A stretch of 64,000 nucleotides of DNA, taken from positions 4,278,001 to 4,342,000 of the forward strand of contig NZ_CP045809.1 of the NCBI RefSeq assembly GCF_025273675.1, written 5' to 3'. The stretch comes from Gordonia pseudamarae (lineage in GTDB: Bacteria > Actinomycetota > Actinomycetes > Mycobacteriales > Mycobacteriaceae). A program made the translations under genes and the position numbers. A model generated the notes under the pieces. It did no database searches. It saw nothing but the letters and a program-made list of their open reading frames with translations, and had not been told where the DNA came from. This document shows positions 35,943-45,354 of this stretch, piece by piece. Position 1 is the stretch's first letter, and each line of letters opens with the position of its first letter.

Positions 35943-36701
35943 ATGTCCCTGTCGGTCGACCTGAACGCCGATCTCGGCGAAGGCGTCGGCGACGACGCAG
36001 CGATGCTGGAGGTGGTCACCAGCGCCAACATCGCCTGCGGATTCCACGCGGGTACCCCCTCGGAGTTGCTGGCCACGTGTCGGGCGGCCGCCGACGCCGG
36101 TACCCGCGTCGGCGCACAGGTCTCCTACCCGGACAAGGCCGGTTTCGGGCGCCGGTTCATGGAGATCGCCCCCGACGACCTGGCCGCCGACGTGCTCTAT
36201 CAGATCGGGGCGCTCGATGCGATGGCCCGGGCCGCGGGCACAGCGCTGGCGTACGTGAAACCGCACGGCGCTCTGTACAACGCGCTCGTCCACCACGAAG
36301 CGCAAGCGGATGCGGTGATCAATGCTGTCGCACAATATGATTCACAACTGTCGGTGATGGGACTACCCGGCTCCGAAGTGCTGCGCCGCGCCCGGCGCGC
36401 GGGCCTGAGCGTGATCACCGAGGCGTTCGCCGACCGGGCCTACACGGCCGACGGGACGCTCGTCCCGCGGTCACAACCCGGCGCCGTCCTCACCGACAGC
36501 GCCCAGATCGCCGACCGCGTCGTCACCCTTGTCCGCACCGGGACACTCGCCGCCGTCGACGCGACCACGATCGGTGTCGACGCGCAGTCGGTGTGCCTGC
36601 ACGGCGATACCCCGGGAGCCGTCGAACACGCCCGCGCCGTGGCCGCCGCCCTGCGCGAGGCGGGAATCGAGGTTGTCGCACCCCGCCACCAGGCCGGTTG
36701 A
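35943..36701 (+). CDS. pxpA: 5-oxoprolinase subunit A (LamB/YcsF family)
   Basis: 252-residue LamB/YcsF fold protein. SVDLNADLGEGVGDDAAML, IACGFHAG, VGAQVSYPDKAGFGRR and YVKPHGALYNAL are all family hallmarks. PxpA works with PxpB and PxpC to open 5-oxoproline to glutamate with ATP. No pxpB or pxpC lies within the window, so partners, if any, are elsewhere. ATG at 35943. Monocistronic, convergent with an ABC permease. Confidence 0.9.
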   Translation: MSLSVDLNADLGEGVGDDAAMLEVVTSANIACGFHAGTPSELLATCRAAADAGTRVGAQVSYPDKAGFGRRFMEIAPDDLAADVLYQIGALDAMARAAGTALAYVKPHGALYNALVHHEAQADAVINAVAQYDSQLSVMGLPGSEVLRRARRAGLSVITEAFADRAYTADGTLVPRSQPGAVLTDSAQIADRVVTLVRTGTLAAVDATTIGVDAQSVCLHGDTPGAVEHARAVAAALREAGIEVVAPRHQAG

Positions 36702-36719
36702 GGCCCGGCCGGCGCAACT

Positions 36720-37532
36720 TTAGTTCCGGCTCACCTGCGCCGACCGCCACACGCCGACGGCGAACACGGCCAGGAAGATCACCGCGTAGTAGCCGATCGC
36801 GATGTTCTCGCCCCAGATGCCGTCCGGCATTCCCTGCATCTGCCCGGTGCTGTATTCGGCGTTGACGAACGGTGAATACCGGCGCACCCGCTCGGCCAGG
36901 TCGATGTCGGCGAACGCCAGAAACGCCTCCGTGCCCAGTTTCACGAACAGCATGAACGCCACCACGATGTAGGTGTGCCGCACGATCGCGACCATGCCCA
37001 GGCCCGCGGCGATCAGCAGAAGGGTGTACAGCGGTATCGACCACAGGAATCGCACCCCTTCGCCGGTGAACAGTCCGACATCGGACCATGATCCGGGGAA
37101 CAGGTGCGGGAATACCCCGTTGATGAACACCACCCCGGCGGCGGTGGACAGTGCGCCGATCGTCCCGAAGACCACGAGTTTTGCGACCACTTGTGTCCAT
37201 CTGGCGGGCTGGATGAAGCCGAACAGGTCCACGGTTTTGTTCTTGATTTCGGTGCCGTACGAATTGACCGCGGCGCACATCATGATGAACGTGGCGAAGA
37301 ACAGCACCCAGTAGACGGAGTTGTCGGGGGTCATCGAATAGCCGCCGGGCAACTGCACCGCGTCGGGCCCGGCCTCGCGGTTGGTGTCGGCGATCATCTG
37401 GTTACCCGCGGCGATCACCCCGGTGACGAGCACCGGAATGATGATCGACAGCGGTACCGCGGCCCACAGGGTGCCACTGCGCCAGGTCAGTTTGGTCAGT
37501 TCGGCGCGAATCGCGTTACGCAGTCCCCACAC
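36720..37532 (-). CDS. ABC transporter permease (ABC-2 type)
   Basis: 270 residues with about six hydrophobic segments (AAVPLSIIIPVLVTGVIAAG, SVYWVLFFATFIMMCAAV, LVVFGTIGALSTAAGVVFI, LLIAAGLGMVAIV, TYIVVAFMLFV and AIGYYAVIFLAVFAVGVW). GTG at 37532 overlaps the ATPase gene's end by 17 nt, so they are coupled. ABC-2 permeases usually export; substrate unknown. Confidence 0.85.
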   Translation of the reverse strand: MWGLRNAIRAELTKLTWRSGTLWAAVPLSIIIPVLVTGVIAAGNQMIADTNREAGPDAVQLPGGYSMTPDNSVYWVLFFATFIMMCAAVNSYGTEIKNKTVDLFGFIQPARWTQVVAKLVVFGTIGALSTAAGVVFINGVFPHLFPGSWSDVGLFTGEGVRFLWSIPLYTLLLIAAGLGMVAIVRHTYIVVAFMLFVKLGTEAFLAFADIDLAERVRRYSPFVNAEYSTGQMQGMPDGIWGENIAIGYYAVIFLAVFAVGVWRSAQVSRN

Positions 37533-38268
37533 CGGGCCACCGACCCTTCCCGCTGTACGAGACGAATTCGGAAGTCAGTGCGGTATAGGCAGATTCGAAC
37601 CGCCGCGGCCCCTCTCCGAGTGCCAGCAGCTCGGCGACCGGGCCATCGAACAGGATCTGTCCACCACCCAGCACGATGACCCGTGACGCCGTCGCCTCCA
37701 CCTCACCGAAGATGTGCGAGGCCACCAGGAAGCAGGTGCCGCGGGCGGTTTCCTCGGCCAGTAGCTCACGCATCCAGATGATGCCCTCGGCGTCGAGTCC
37801 GTTGAGCGGTTCGTCGAGCACCACCGTCCTCGGATCACCCAGCAACGCCGAGGCGAGGCCGACGCGTTGCAGCATGCCGTACGAGAAGGTGGTGAGTCGT
37901 TTGCCGCGGACCTCGTACAGGCCGACCCGGTCGAGTGCGGCGCGGGCGTCGGCGGTCCCCAGGCCGGCCGCTCTGGCCTGCCAGAGGATGTGCGTCCACG
38001 CCGTCAATGACCTGTCGACGGCGAACGCGTCGAGATTGACCCCGAGGTGCCGCTTGGCGTCGGCCCGCCACCGCAGGTTCAGCCCGTTGACAGTGACTGT
38101 TCCGGCGTCGGGCCGCAGACTGCCCGCGATCATCCGGAGCAGCGTCGTCTTCCCCGACCCGTTGGGGCCGACGAGGTAGGTCACCTCGCCGTCCGCGGCG
38201 GCGAAGTCGCACGACACGACACCACGACCGCCCGGGAAGTGCTTCTCGATACCCGTGCAGACGATCAC
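37516..38268 (-). CDS. ABC transporter ATP-binding protein
   Basis: 250-residue ATPase with Walker A (LVGPNGSGKTTLLRM, about 32-46), a TFSYGMLQRVGLASALLG signature region (SYGMLQR replaces LSGGQ, common in this subfamily), Walker B TVVLDEPLNGLD and the H-loop VASHIF. GTG at 38268 is 10 nt past the stop of the secreted-protein gene, so a three-gene operon 38748-36720 is likely. Confidence 0.9.
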   Translation of the reverse strand: MIVCTGIEKHFPGGRGVVSCDFAAADGEVTYLVGPNGSGKTTLLRMIAGSLRPDAGTVTVNGLNLRWRADAKRHLGVNLDAFAVDRSLTAWTHILWQARAAGLGTADARAALDRVGLYEVRGKRLTTFSYGMLQRVGLASALLGDPRTVVLDEPLNGLDAEGIIWMRELLAEETARGTCFLVASHIFGEVEATASRVIVLGGGQILFDGPVAELLALGEGPRRFESAYTALTSEFVSYSGKGRWPGVGTA

Positions 38269-38277
38269 GCGGACGCG

Positions 38278-38748
38278 CTACACCAGGTTCTTGCCGGGGC
38301 AGCTCGCGGACGTCCGGCACCAACGGATCACATCGTACTTCCAGCGGCCTTCATGCTTCTGCCAGAAGTACTTTTCGTCGAAGGAGCCGTAGCCCTTGGC
38401 CGTGGACTTGACCCGCATCGTGATCGTGGCGCCATTCTGTTGTGGCGTACCGGTAGACCAGGTGACATCGCCCTGCTTGTACGACCGTACGTACCGGAAC
38501 CACACATCGATCACGGACTTGTACGTGCCGTTCGGGTCGTAGATGTTGGCGCGTTTGGGTCCGTCGGCCACATCCGGATTGTTCAGGGCGGCCATCTGCG
38601 CGAGAAGCTGCTGGGCGATGGGATGCTCCGAACGCACCCACAGTCCCTGCTCCCCCACTTTCGGAAGTGCCGATGCCGACGGCGCGGCCGCCAGCCCGAA
38701 GGCACCGATCATGGCGCAGGTGGTGATCAGCAGGGCAAGTCGTTTCAT
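38278..38748 (-). CDS. Secreted protein of unknown function, first gene of an ABC-transporter operon
   Basis: 156 residues: signal peptide at 1 to about 27 (RLALLITTCAMIGAFGLAAA, then SASA), and a mature part with EQGLWVRSEHPIAQQLLAQM, TYKSVIDVWFRYVRSYKQGD and YDVIRWCRTSASCPG (two Cys near the C-terminus, perhaps one disulfide). No family recognised. ATG 38748. A 14-bp IdeR/DtxR-like box lies 29 nt upstream, so expression may respond to iron. Ten nt separate it from the ATPase gene. Confidence 0.78.
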   Translation of the reverse strand: MKRLALLITTCAMIGAFGLAAAPSASALPKVGEQGLWVRSEHPIAQQLLAQMAALNNPDVADGPKRANIYDPNGTYKSVIDVWFRYVRSYKQGDVTWSTGTPQQNGATITMRVKSTAKGYGSFDEKYFWQKHEGRWKYDVIRWCRTSASCPGKNLV

Positions 38749-38777
38749 GGCGAGACCTTTCGGCGAGCGGACTCCTG

Positions 38778-38791
38778 TTAGGCAAGCCTAA
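38778..38791. promoter_or_regulatory. IdeR/DtxR-like iron box
   Basis: TTAGGCAAGCCTAA is a near palindrome (TTAGGC and GCCTAA arms) matching the core of the consensus TTAGGTTAGGCTAACCTAA, with its right outer arm poorly kept. It sits in the promoter region of the secreted-protein gene that starts at 38748 and is not near any other start. Confidence 0.6.
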
Positions 38792-38851
38792 CGCGGACCC
38801 CACACAAGATATGCCCGCGCCACACGGTCCCGCAAGACCCACGACCCGTCG

Positions 38852-39805
38852 TCAGCCCCGCCTGCGCTGGCGGGAGAATTCGGCCAGCACCACGCCCGCG
38901 GCGACCGACGCGTTGAGGCTCTCCACGTCCCCGGCCATCGGGATCGACAGGATCGAGTCACAGTTCTCGCGCACCAGCCGCGATAGACCCTTACCCTCGG
39001 ACCCGACGACGATCACGGTGGGCCCGGTGCCGTCGTAGTCGTCGAGAGTCACATCGCCGTCCGCGTCCAGACCCACCAGCTGCACGCCGGTCGACGCCCA
39101 ATCCTTCAGCGTGCGAGTCAGATTGGTTGCCTGCGCAACGGGCAGCCGAGCCGCGGCTCCGGCGCTGGTACGCCACGCGACCGCGGTGACGCTGGCGCTG
39201 CGCCGCTGCGGGATCAGCACGCCGTGACCGCCGAACGCGGCCACCGACCGGATCACCGCGCCCAGGTTGCGCGGGTCGGTGATGTTGTCGAGGGCCACCA
39301 GTAGCGGCGGGGTGCCGCTGGCCTGCGCCTGCGCCATCAGATCGTCGGGATGGGTGTAGGTGTACTCCGGAACCTGCAGCGCCACACCCTGATGCAGACC
39401 GTTGGTGGAGATCCGGTCCAGTTCAGGCTTGGTGGCCTCCAGGATCGCGATGCTCTTGTCGGCGGCCAGTGCCACCGATTCGGACACCCGCTCGTCCGGG
39501 TCGGAGTTGACCGCGACGTACAACGCTGTCGCCGGGACTCCCGCCCGCAGGCATTCGAGCACCGGGTTGCGGCCGACCACATACTCCGGACCACCCTCGG
39601 CCTTGCGCGGATTGGAGCGTCCCGCAGCACGTTTCGCGGTGGCCGCCGCCCGCTTGTGGGCGGGGTGGTACGGCCGGTCCACGGCCTTCGGGGTGGCGCC
39701 GCGTCCTTCCAGACCACGTCGGCGCTGACCGCCGGAACCGGCGACCTGCCCCTTCTTGGTGCCCTCTTTGCGGATCGCTCCGCGCCGCTTCGAGTTTCCG
39801 GCCAT
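38852..39805 (-). CDS. rlmB: 23S rRNA (guanosine-2'-O-)-methyltransferase RlmB
   Basis: 317-residue SpoU-family methyltransferase (trefoil-knot). The N-terminal 75 residues are a basic Lys/Arg/Gly-rich extension; [16 protein letters not shown] starts the L30e-like domain, and motif 1 [19 protein letters not shown], motif 2 [15 protein letters not shown] and motif 3 [20 protein letters not shown] form the SAM pocket. It methylates a conserved G in 23S rRNA (G2251 in E. coli). ATG 39805 directly abuts the cysS stop at 39806. Confidence 0.93.
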   Translation of the reverse strand: MAGNSKRRGAIRKEGTKKGQVAGSGGQRRRGLEGRGATPKAVDRPYHPAHKRAAATAKRAAGRSNPRKAEGGPEYVVGRNPVLECLRAGVPATALYVAVNSDPDERVSESVALAADKSIAILEATKPELDRISTNGLHQGVALQVPEYTYTHPDDLMAQAQASGTPPLLVALDNITDPRNLGAVIRSVAAFGGHGVLIPQRRSASVTAVAWRTSAGAAARLPVAQATNLTRTLKDWASTGVQLVGLDADGDVTLDDYDGTGPTVIVVGSEGKGLSRLVRENCDSILSIPMAGDVESLNASVAAGVVLAEFSRQRRRG

Positions 39806-41212
39806 CTACAGACTCCCCTCCAGGGTCGGCTCCTTGAGGGACCATCTGGCCCCGTCCGGGGTATCGGTCACCTCGATGCCCGCCCGGGTGAGCCGGTCGC
39901 GCACCGCGTCGGCCGTGGCCCAGTCCTTGTCGGCACGGGCCTGCGCCCGCCGATCGAGTTCGCTGCGAACCAACACATCGAGCGCCGCCGTGGCCGTCGA
40001 ATCGTCACCGGCGCACACCCAGCGCTCGTCGAGCGGATCGACGCCGAGCACGCCGGTCATGGCACGCACCGACGACGCAGTCTGCGCGGCCGCGACGCCG
40101 TTGCCCGATTCGAGTTCGGTGTTGCCCTTGCGGACGGTGTTGTGCACGGCCGCCAGCGCCGCCGGCACCCCGAGGTCGTCGTCCAGGGCGGCGGCGAACT
40201 CCGCCGACACCTCACCGACCTTCACCTCGCCGACCCGCTCGGCCACCCGGTGCACGAACGACTCGATCCGCCGATAGCCCGCGGCTGCCTCGGCGAGTGC
40301 GCCGTCGGAGTATTCCAGCATCGACCGGTAGTGCGCGCTGCCCAGGTAGTAGCGCAGTTCGACGGGCCGAACCTTGCGCAGCATCGCCGGAATCGAGACC
40401 ACATTGCCCAGGGATTTCGACATCTTCTCGCCGCCCATGGTGACCCAGCCGTTGTGCAGCCAGTAGTTGGCGAAGCCGTCGCCGGCCGCACGAGCCTGCG
40501 CGATCTCGTTCTCATGGTGAGGGAAGATGAGGTCCATTCCGCCGCAATGGATATCAAACTTGTCACCGAGCAGCGACGTAGCCATCGCCGAGCATTCCAG
40601 ATGCCACCCGGGCCGGCCCGGACCCCACGGCGTCGGCCACGACGGCTCACCCGGCTTGGCCGCCTTCCACAGGGTGAAATCGCGTGGATCGCGTTTGCCG
40701 GTGCCGGCGCTCTCGCCCTGATGCACGTCCTCGAGGCGATGTCCGCTCAGCGCGCCGTAGTCGGGCAGACTACGCACGTCGAAGTACACGTTTCCGTCGG
40801 CGGCGTAGCCGTGACCGTTGTCGATGATCCGCTGCATGTACTCGACCATCTGCGTCACGAAGCCTGTGGCATGCGGTTCCGCGGAGGGCGGCAGCACCCC
40901 GAGCGCGTCGTAGGCGGAGGTGAACTCGCGCTCATGGGTGGCGGCCCATTCCCACCACGGCCGGCCGGCGTCGGCCGCCTTGCGCAGGATCTTGTCGTCG
41001 ATGTCGGTCACGTTGCGCACGAACAGCACGTCGAGCCCCGAGTACGTCAGCCAGCGCCGCAGCACGTCGAAGGCGATACCGCTGCGCACATGACCGATAT
41101 GCGGAACTCCCTGCACGGTTGCGCCACAGAGGTAGATCGACGCCAGTCCGTCGCGGCACGGCTCGAAAGCACGGACCTCCCGGGCAGCGGAATCAAAAAG
41201 GCGCAACGTCAC
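39806..41212 (-). CDS. cysS: Cysteinyl-tRNA synthetase
   Basis: 468-residue class I aminoacyl-tRNA synthetase that charges tRNA-Cys. [18 protein letters not shown] contains the HIGH motif and a zinc Cys, [14 protein letters not shown] gives further zinc ligands, and KMSKSLGN is the second ATP motif. GTG start at 41212, 11 nt past ispF. The order ispD-ispF-cysS-rlmB matches M. tuberculosis as I recall. Confidence 0.96.
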   Translation of the reverse strand: MTLRLFDSAAREVRAFEPCRDGLASIYLCGATVQGVPHIGHVRSGIAFDVLRRWLTYSGLDVLFVRNVTDIDDKILRKAADAGRPWWEWAATHEREFTSAYDALGVLPPSAEPHATGFVTQMVEYMQRIIDNGHGYAADGNVYFDVRSLPDYGALSGHRLEDVHQGESAGTGKRDPRDFTLWKAAKPGEPSWPTPWGPGRPGWHLECSAMATSLLGDKFDIHCGGMDLIFPHHENEIAQARAAGDGFANYWLHNGWVTMGGEKMSKSLGNVVSIPAMLRKVRPVELRYYLGSAHYRSMLEYSDGALAEAAAGYRRIESFVHRVAERVGEVKVGEVSAEFAAALDDDLGVPAALAAVHNTVRKGNTELESGNGVAAAQTASSVRAMTGVLGVDPLDERWVCAGDDSTATAALDVLVRSELDRRAQARADKDWATADAVRDRLTRAGIEVTDTPDGARWSLKEPTLEGSL

Positions 41213-41223
41213 GACGGGCCATC

Positions 41224-41688
41224 TTACCTGCTTGTCACCAGTGCGGTTGCCATCGCCGCCACGCCCTCACCGCGGCCCGTCATCCCCAGACCGTCGGTGG
41301 TGGTCGCCGACACCGACACCGGAGCACCCAGCGCCGCACCCAGAACCCGCTGGGCCTCCTCGCGCCGCGGACCGATCTTCGGCCGATTACCGATCACCTG
41401 CACGGCGCCGTTCACCACCGTCAGACCGGCCGCCGCGACGAGCGAGGCCACGTGCGCGAGCATCTCCACACCGCTCACGCCCGCCCATTCGGGGCGGCCC
41501 GTGCCGAACACCGAGCCCAGATCGCCCAGTCCGGCGGCCGACAGGACCGCGTCACACAGGGCATGTGCGCCGACGTCGCCGTCCGAATGTCCCTCGCAGC
41601 CCGGCTCACCCGGAAAATGCAGACCCACCATCCAGCAGTCCGCGCCCTTGTCGACGCGATGCGCGTCCGTCCCGATACCGACCCTCAC
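41224..41688 (-). CDS. ispF: 2-C-methyl-D-erythritol 2,4-cyclodiphosphate synthase
   Basis: 154-residue MEP-pathway enzyme. [11 protein letters not shown] gives the zinc ligands Asp8 and His10, GCEGHSDGD gives the third (His), and [21 protein letters not shown] is the conserved C-terminal part. GTG start 41688. Zn-dependent trimer in the family. It lies 30 nt past ispD; the two are separate genes, not fused. Confidence 0.95.
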   Translation of the reverse strand: MRVGIGTDAHRVDKGADCWMVGLHFPGEPGCEGHSDGDVGAHALCDAVLSAAGLGDLGSVFGTGRPEWAGVSGVEMLAHVASLVAAAGLTVVNGAVQVIGNRPKIGPRREEAQRVLGAALGAPVSVSATTTDGLGMTGRGEGVAAMATALVTSR

Positions 41689-41718
41689 AACATTCCCGCC
41701 TTCACCGGCAACACACCG

Positions 41719-42408
41719 TCACGACACCAGCATCCGGGCGATACGCAGATCCCACTGCGTGGTGATCTTGAAGCCCAGCGGATCACCGGGCACCACGGCC
41801 ACCTCAATGCCGCATCGTTCGGCCAGGCCCGCGTCGTCGGTGGCCAGGCCCGCGTCGTCGGCGTGCGCCCGCAGCAGCGCGGCGCGGGTAAAACCCTGCG
41901 GGGTCGCAACCGCGCGCAGCGGCTCGCGGTCCACCGTTTCGGCGACCGACTCGGCGTCGGCACCCGGTAGGACACGTTTGAGAGTGTCCACCACCGGTAA
42001 TCCCGGAACCACCGCCTCGTGCCCGGCGAGGACGGCGTCCACGACCCGCCCGAACACTTCCGGCGGGGTGAGCGGGCGAGCCGCGTCATGGACGAGAATC
42101 ACGTCGGCCCCGGCGCACGCCTCCAGGCCCGCCCGTACCGATTCGCTGCGATGGGCTCCGCCCTCGACCACCGTCACCCCCGGCAACAGCTGACGGGTAC
42201 GGGCGATGAGCCCGGCGGGCACGACCACCACCACAAATGCGTCGATCCCGGCGTCGATGATCCCGGAGACACAACGTTCCAGAATCGTCGAACCGCCGAG
42301 ATCGACAAACGCTTTCGGGGAATCCTCCCCGAGCCGGACACCGGAACCGGCGGCCGGAACAATCACCGCCACCCGGGCGAAACCGCCCGGCTGTCCGGTC
42401 TCAGACAC
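41719..42408 (-). CDS. ispD: 2-C-methyl-D-erythritol 4-phosphate cytidylyltransferase
   Basis: 229-residue MEP-pathway enzyme that makes CDP-ME. VAVIVPAAGSGVRLGEDSPKAF is the nucleotide-binding loop, in pieces VPAAGSGVRLG; VLVHDAARPLTPPEVF and FKITTQWDL are conserved. A small 21-bp tandem duplication (41821-41862) gives DDAGLATDDAGLAE near the end. GTG start at 42408 downstream of carD (36-nt gap). Confidence 0.94.
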   Translation of the reverse strand: MSETGQPGGFARVAVIVPAAGSGVRLGEDSPKAFVDLGGSTILERCVSGIIDAGIDAFVVVVVPAGLIARTRQLLPGVTVVEGGAHRSESVRAGLEACAGADVILVHDAARPLTPPEVFGRVVDAVLAGHEAVVPGLPVVDTLKRVLPGADAESVAETVDREPLRAVATPQGFTRAALLRAHADDAGLATDDAGLAERCGIEVAVVPGDPLGFKITTQWDLRIARMLVS

Positions 42409-42444
42409 CGATTACTTCAGACACCGAGTTACTTCGGACACCGA

Positions 42445-42933
42445 TCAGGAGGCCGCGGCCAGAACCTCGTCGAGAATGCTCGTCGCCTTCTCGTCGTCCG
42501 TGTTCTGCGCCAGCGACAACTCGTCCACGAGCACCCGGCGCGCACGCGTCAGAATGCTCTTCTCCCCCGCCGAAAGACCGCGGTCCTGCTCACGACGCCA
42601 CAGGTCACGGACGATTTCGGCAACCTTGATGATGTCACCCGAGTTGAGCTTCTCCTGATTGGCCTTGAACCGACGCGCCCAGTTGGTGGGCTCCTCGGTG
42701 TGCGGGGCCCGCAGAACCTGGAAAACCTTGTCGAGACCCTCTTGACCCACGACGTCGCGAACACCGACATCCTGAAGCTTCGACGACGGGATCTGAACCG
42801 TCATGTCGCCATCGGCCACCTTGAGAACGAGATATTCGATCTGCTCACCCTTGATGGTCCGTGTCACGATGTCCGCAACACGAGCCGCACCGTGACGGGG
42901 ATACACAACGGTGTCGCCAACTTTGAAATTCAA
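42445..42933 (-). CDS. carD: RNA polymerase-binding transcription factor CarD
   Basis: 162-residue essential global regulator that binds RNA polymerase beta subunit and stabilises the open complex. The N-terminal Tudor-like domain has [17 protein letters not shown] and [19 protein letters not shown], and the C-terminal DNA-binding domain has Trp85 in EPTNWARR, the residue that wedges the -10 region. The start is a TTG at 42933 (AAAGGGGC about 7 nt upstream) because no in-frame ATG fits. It diverges from lpqE. Confidence 0.95.
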   Translation of the reverse strand: MNFKVGDTVVYPRHGAARVADIVTRTIKGEQIEYLVLKVADGDMTVQIPSSKLQDVGVRDVVGQEGLDKVFQVLRAPHTEEPTNWARRFKANQEKLNSGDIIKVAEIVRDLWRREQDRGLSAGEKSILTRARRVLVDELSLAQNTDDEKATSILDEVLAAAS

Positions 42934-43242
42934 TGTTCTATGCCCCTTTCGAGTGAGGCCAGTCTAACACGCCTGACTTCGGAGGCTTCGCCAACAGTGC
43001 AGGTCACGGCACTACAGCCATGCCGCACAGGCGGATTCACGCAGGTTTGCCATGGTCACATACCACCGTGATCCACACCACGCAAGTACTTGTTTCACAC
43101 AGCCGCGACGGCGGTCCACAAACACAACTTGGCACCAATCTGCGACCCGGACGGACTTTCCCCGCACCCGCCCACTACGCTGCGTAGTGCAGAGTGTGCG
43201 CGTTCGCACGCCACCTTCATCTGAGGACCTTTGGAGGAACGG
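42934..43242. other. 309-nt divergent promoter region between carD and lpqE
   Basis: No coding potential that I trust. It holds the start regions of both genes. AT-richer patches around 42950-43100 could carry promoters, and GGAGG at 43230-43234 is the lpqE ribosome site. I see no clear operator. Confidence 0.6.
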
Positions 43243-43908
43243 GTGTCACAGCTTCAAAACAGGACACGGCGTCTGATGACTGCCGGTGCGGTTGGTGCTT
43301 TCGGCCTGGCCATCGCGCTGGGCACCTCCGCCTGCGGCACAGGGCAGGTGTCACAGACCACCAGCCAGGAGCCCGCCGTCAACGGCGGCTCGGCCAAGAT
43401 CGGCGCGCTCCTGATCCGCGACGTCACCTTCGTCTGGCCCGGCGACGACGCCGAGGCGGTCCACGAGGCGGGCGGCCCCTACGACATCAGCTTCCTCATC
43501 AGCAACCAGAGCTCCACCGTCGTCGACAAACTCGTGTCGATCACCCCGCCGCGGGGCACCGTCACCCTCACCGGCGATGCCACCGTGAACCCCGGCAAGG
43601 CGCTGCACGCGGGCACGCCCGACGGCCTGCTCACCGATGAGGGCTACGCCACCAAGACGGGCGCCCCGAGTTCGGCGGCGGCGACCTCCACCGCCGCGGC
43701 GCCCAGCAGCGCCGCACCCGAAGCCGACGAAGCCGACGAACGCCTCACGGCCACACTCACCGGCGCCGGCGACACCGTCCGCGCGGGCGTCAGCACCCAG
43801 CTGATCTTCACGTTCGAGAAGGCCGGCGAAGTGCGCATCCTGGTCCCCCTCAACGGCGGCGACCTCGCCCGTCAGGACAAGATCCGCCAGGCCGAGGCCG
43901 GGCACTAG
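43243..43908 (+). CDS. lpqE: LpqE-like lipoprotein
   Basis: 221 residues starting at GTG 43243 (GGAGG 8 nt before). Signal peptide with lipobox LGTSAC, Cys31, so it is a lipoprotein. The mature part has KIGALLIRDVTFVWPG and DISFLISNQSSTVVDKLVSI and a Ser/Ala/Thr-rich stretch before residue 170. Function is unknown (the copper-chaperone-like fold is only a suggestion for the family). Its place between carD and radA is the same as in mycobacteria. Confidence 0.87.
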   Translation: MSQLQNRTRRLMTAGAVGAFGLAIALGTSACGTGQVSQTTSQEPAVNGGSAKIGALLIRDVTFVWPGDDAEAVHEAGGPYDISFLISNQSSTVVDKLVSITPPRGTVTLTGDATVNPGKALHAGTPDGLLTDEGYATKTGAPSSAAATSTAAAPSSAAPEADEADERLTATLTGAGDTVRAGVSTQLIFTFEKAGEVRILVPLNGGDLARQDKIRQAEAGH

Positions 43909-43941
43909 AACCTTGTCGTAGCCGGTCATTAGGGTGGCCCC

Positions 43942-45354
43942 GTGGCCAAACCCAAGACCAGTTACACCTGCTCCGCATGCGGCTTCACACCGCCCAAGTG
44001 GGTCGGGCGCTGCCCCGGGTGCGGCGACTGGGGCACCATCGCCGAGGCCGGCCCCGCACCCACGTCGCGGTCGGCGGCGTCGGTGGCCCCGTCGAGCCCG
44101 GCGCGGCGGATCACCGACATCGACGCCACCACGTCGGTCGCCGTACCCACCGGAATCGGTGAGTTCGACAGGGTTCTCGGGTCGGGCGTGGTGCCCGGCT
44201 CGGTCATCCTGCTCGCGGGCGAGCCGGGTGTCGGCAAATCCACGTTGCTGCTGGAGACGGTCAAACACTGGGCGCGGCGCGGCAATACGGCGCTCTACAT
44301 CACCGGTGAGGAATCGGCCGCGCAGGTGCGACTGCGCGCCGAGCGCACCGACGCCGTCCACGAGAACATCTTCCTCGCCTCCGAGACCGACCTGTCGACC
44401 ATCCTCGGTCACGTCGACGCCGTCGCACCCACCCTGCTGATCGTCGACTCGGTACAGACGGTGGTCGCCGCCGGGGTCGACGGCGTCACCGGCGGCGTCA
44501 CCCAGATACGCGCGGTCACAACCGCTCTGGTGTCTTTGGCCAAGAGCCGCGGTATCGCGGTGGTCCTGGTCGGCCACGTCACCAAGGACGGCAACCTGGC
44601 CGGCCCGCGCTCGCTGGAACACCTGGTCGACGTGGTGCTCTCGTTCGAGGGCGACAAGCATTCGACGCTCCGCATGATCCGCGGCATCAAGAACCGGTTC
44701 GGTGCGTCCGACGAGGTGGGCTGCTTCGAACAGCACGACGACGGCATCCACGAGGTACCCGATCCGTCGGGCATCTTCCTGCACCAGCGCGGCCCGGATA
44801 TCTTCGGTTCGGTGACGATGGTGACCATGGACGGCAAACGAGCCCTGGTCGGCGAGGTACAGGCCCTGGCCAACGGCGACGACATGCACAATCCTCGGCG
44901 CGCGGTCTCCGGCCTCGATTCCCAGCGCATCGCGATGATCCTGGCCGTCCTGCAGGCCAACGGGCATCCGAAGGTCGGCAAGCAGGAGGTCTATGTGTCC
45001 ACGGTCGGCGGCATGAAGGTCACCGAGCCGGCGGTCGATCTGGCCGCTGCCATGGCGGTGGCCTCCTTCGTCACACGGTCCCCGGTCCCCCAGGACACCG
45101 TCGTCATCGGCGAGCTCGGGCTGGCGGGCGAGGTGCGGCGGATCACGGGTATCGCCCGTCGGCTCACCGAGGCCAAACGCCTCGGTTTCGCCCGCGCCAT
45201 CATCCCGGCGGGCACCGACGAGAAGCTTCCCGCCGGTATCCGGGTCGTACGGGTGGCCAACCTGGGCGAGGCGATCACCGCGGGCGGTGTCCGCGGAGGC
45301 GGCGGTCGGACCGCACCCCGTGCACACCTCGAGATCGCCGATGCCCCCTTCTGA
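43942..45354 (+). CDS. radA: DNA repair protein RadA
   Basis: 470-residue RecA-related ATPase that drives branch migration in recombination. N-terminal zinc finger Cys10, Cys13, Cys24 and Cys27, Walker A GEPGVGKST, the RadA motif IKNRFGASDEVG, and a C-terminal Lon-like protease domain (VDLAAAMAVASF). GTG start at 43942. Its end overlaps the next start at 45341 by 14 nt. Confidence 0.95.
   Translation: MAKPKTSYTCSACGFTPPKWVGRCPGCGDWGTIAEAGPAPTSRSAASVAPSSPARRITDIDATTSVAVPTGIGEFDRVLGSGVVPGSVILLAGEPGVGKSTLLLETVKHWARRGNTALYITGEESAAQVRLRAERTDAVHENIFLASETDLSTILGHVDAVAPTLLIVDSVQTVVAAGVDGVTGGVTQIRAVTTALVSLAKSRGIAVVLVGHVTKDGNLAGPRSLEHLVDVVLSFEGDKHSTLRMIRGIKNRFGASDEVGCFEQHDDGIHEVPDPSGIFLHQRGPDIFGSVTMVTMDGKRALVGEVQALANGDDMHNPRRAVSGLDSQRIAMILAVLQANGHPKVGKQEVYVSTVGGMKVTEPAVDLAAAMAVASFVTRSPVPQDTVVIGELGLAGEVRRITGIARRLTEAKRLGFARAIIPAGTDEKLPAGIRVVRVANLGEAITAGGVRGGGGRTAPRAHLEIADAPF

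Noticed and set aside
39350..42193. A 947-codon open frame on the forward strand
   Set aside because: It is antisense to rlmB, cysS, ispF and ispD, which all have clear motifs; long antisense frames are normal in DNA this GC-rich.
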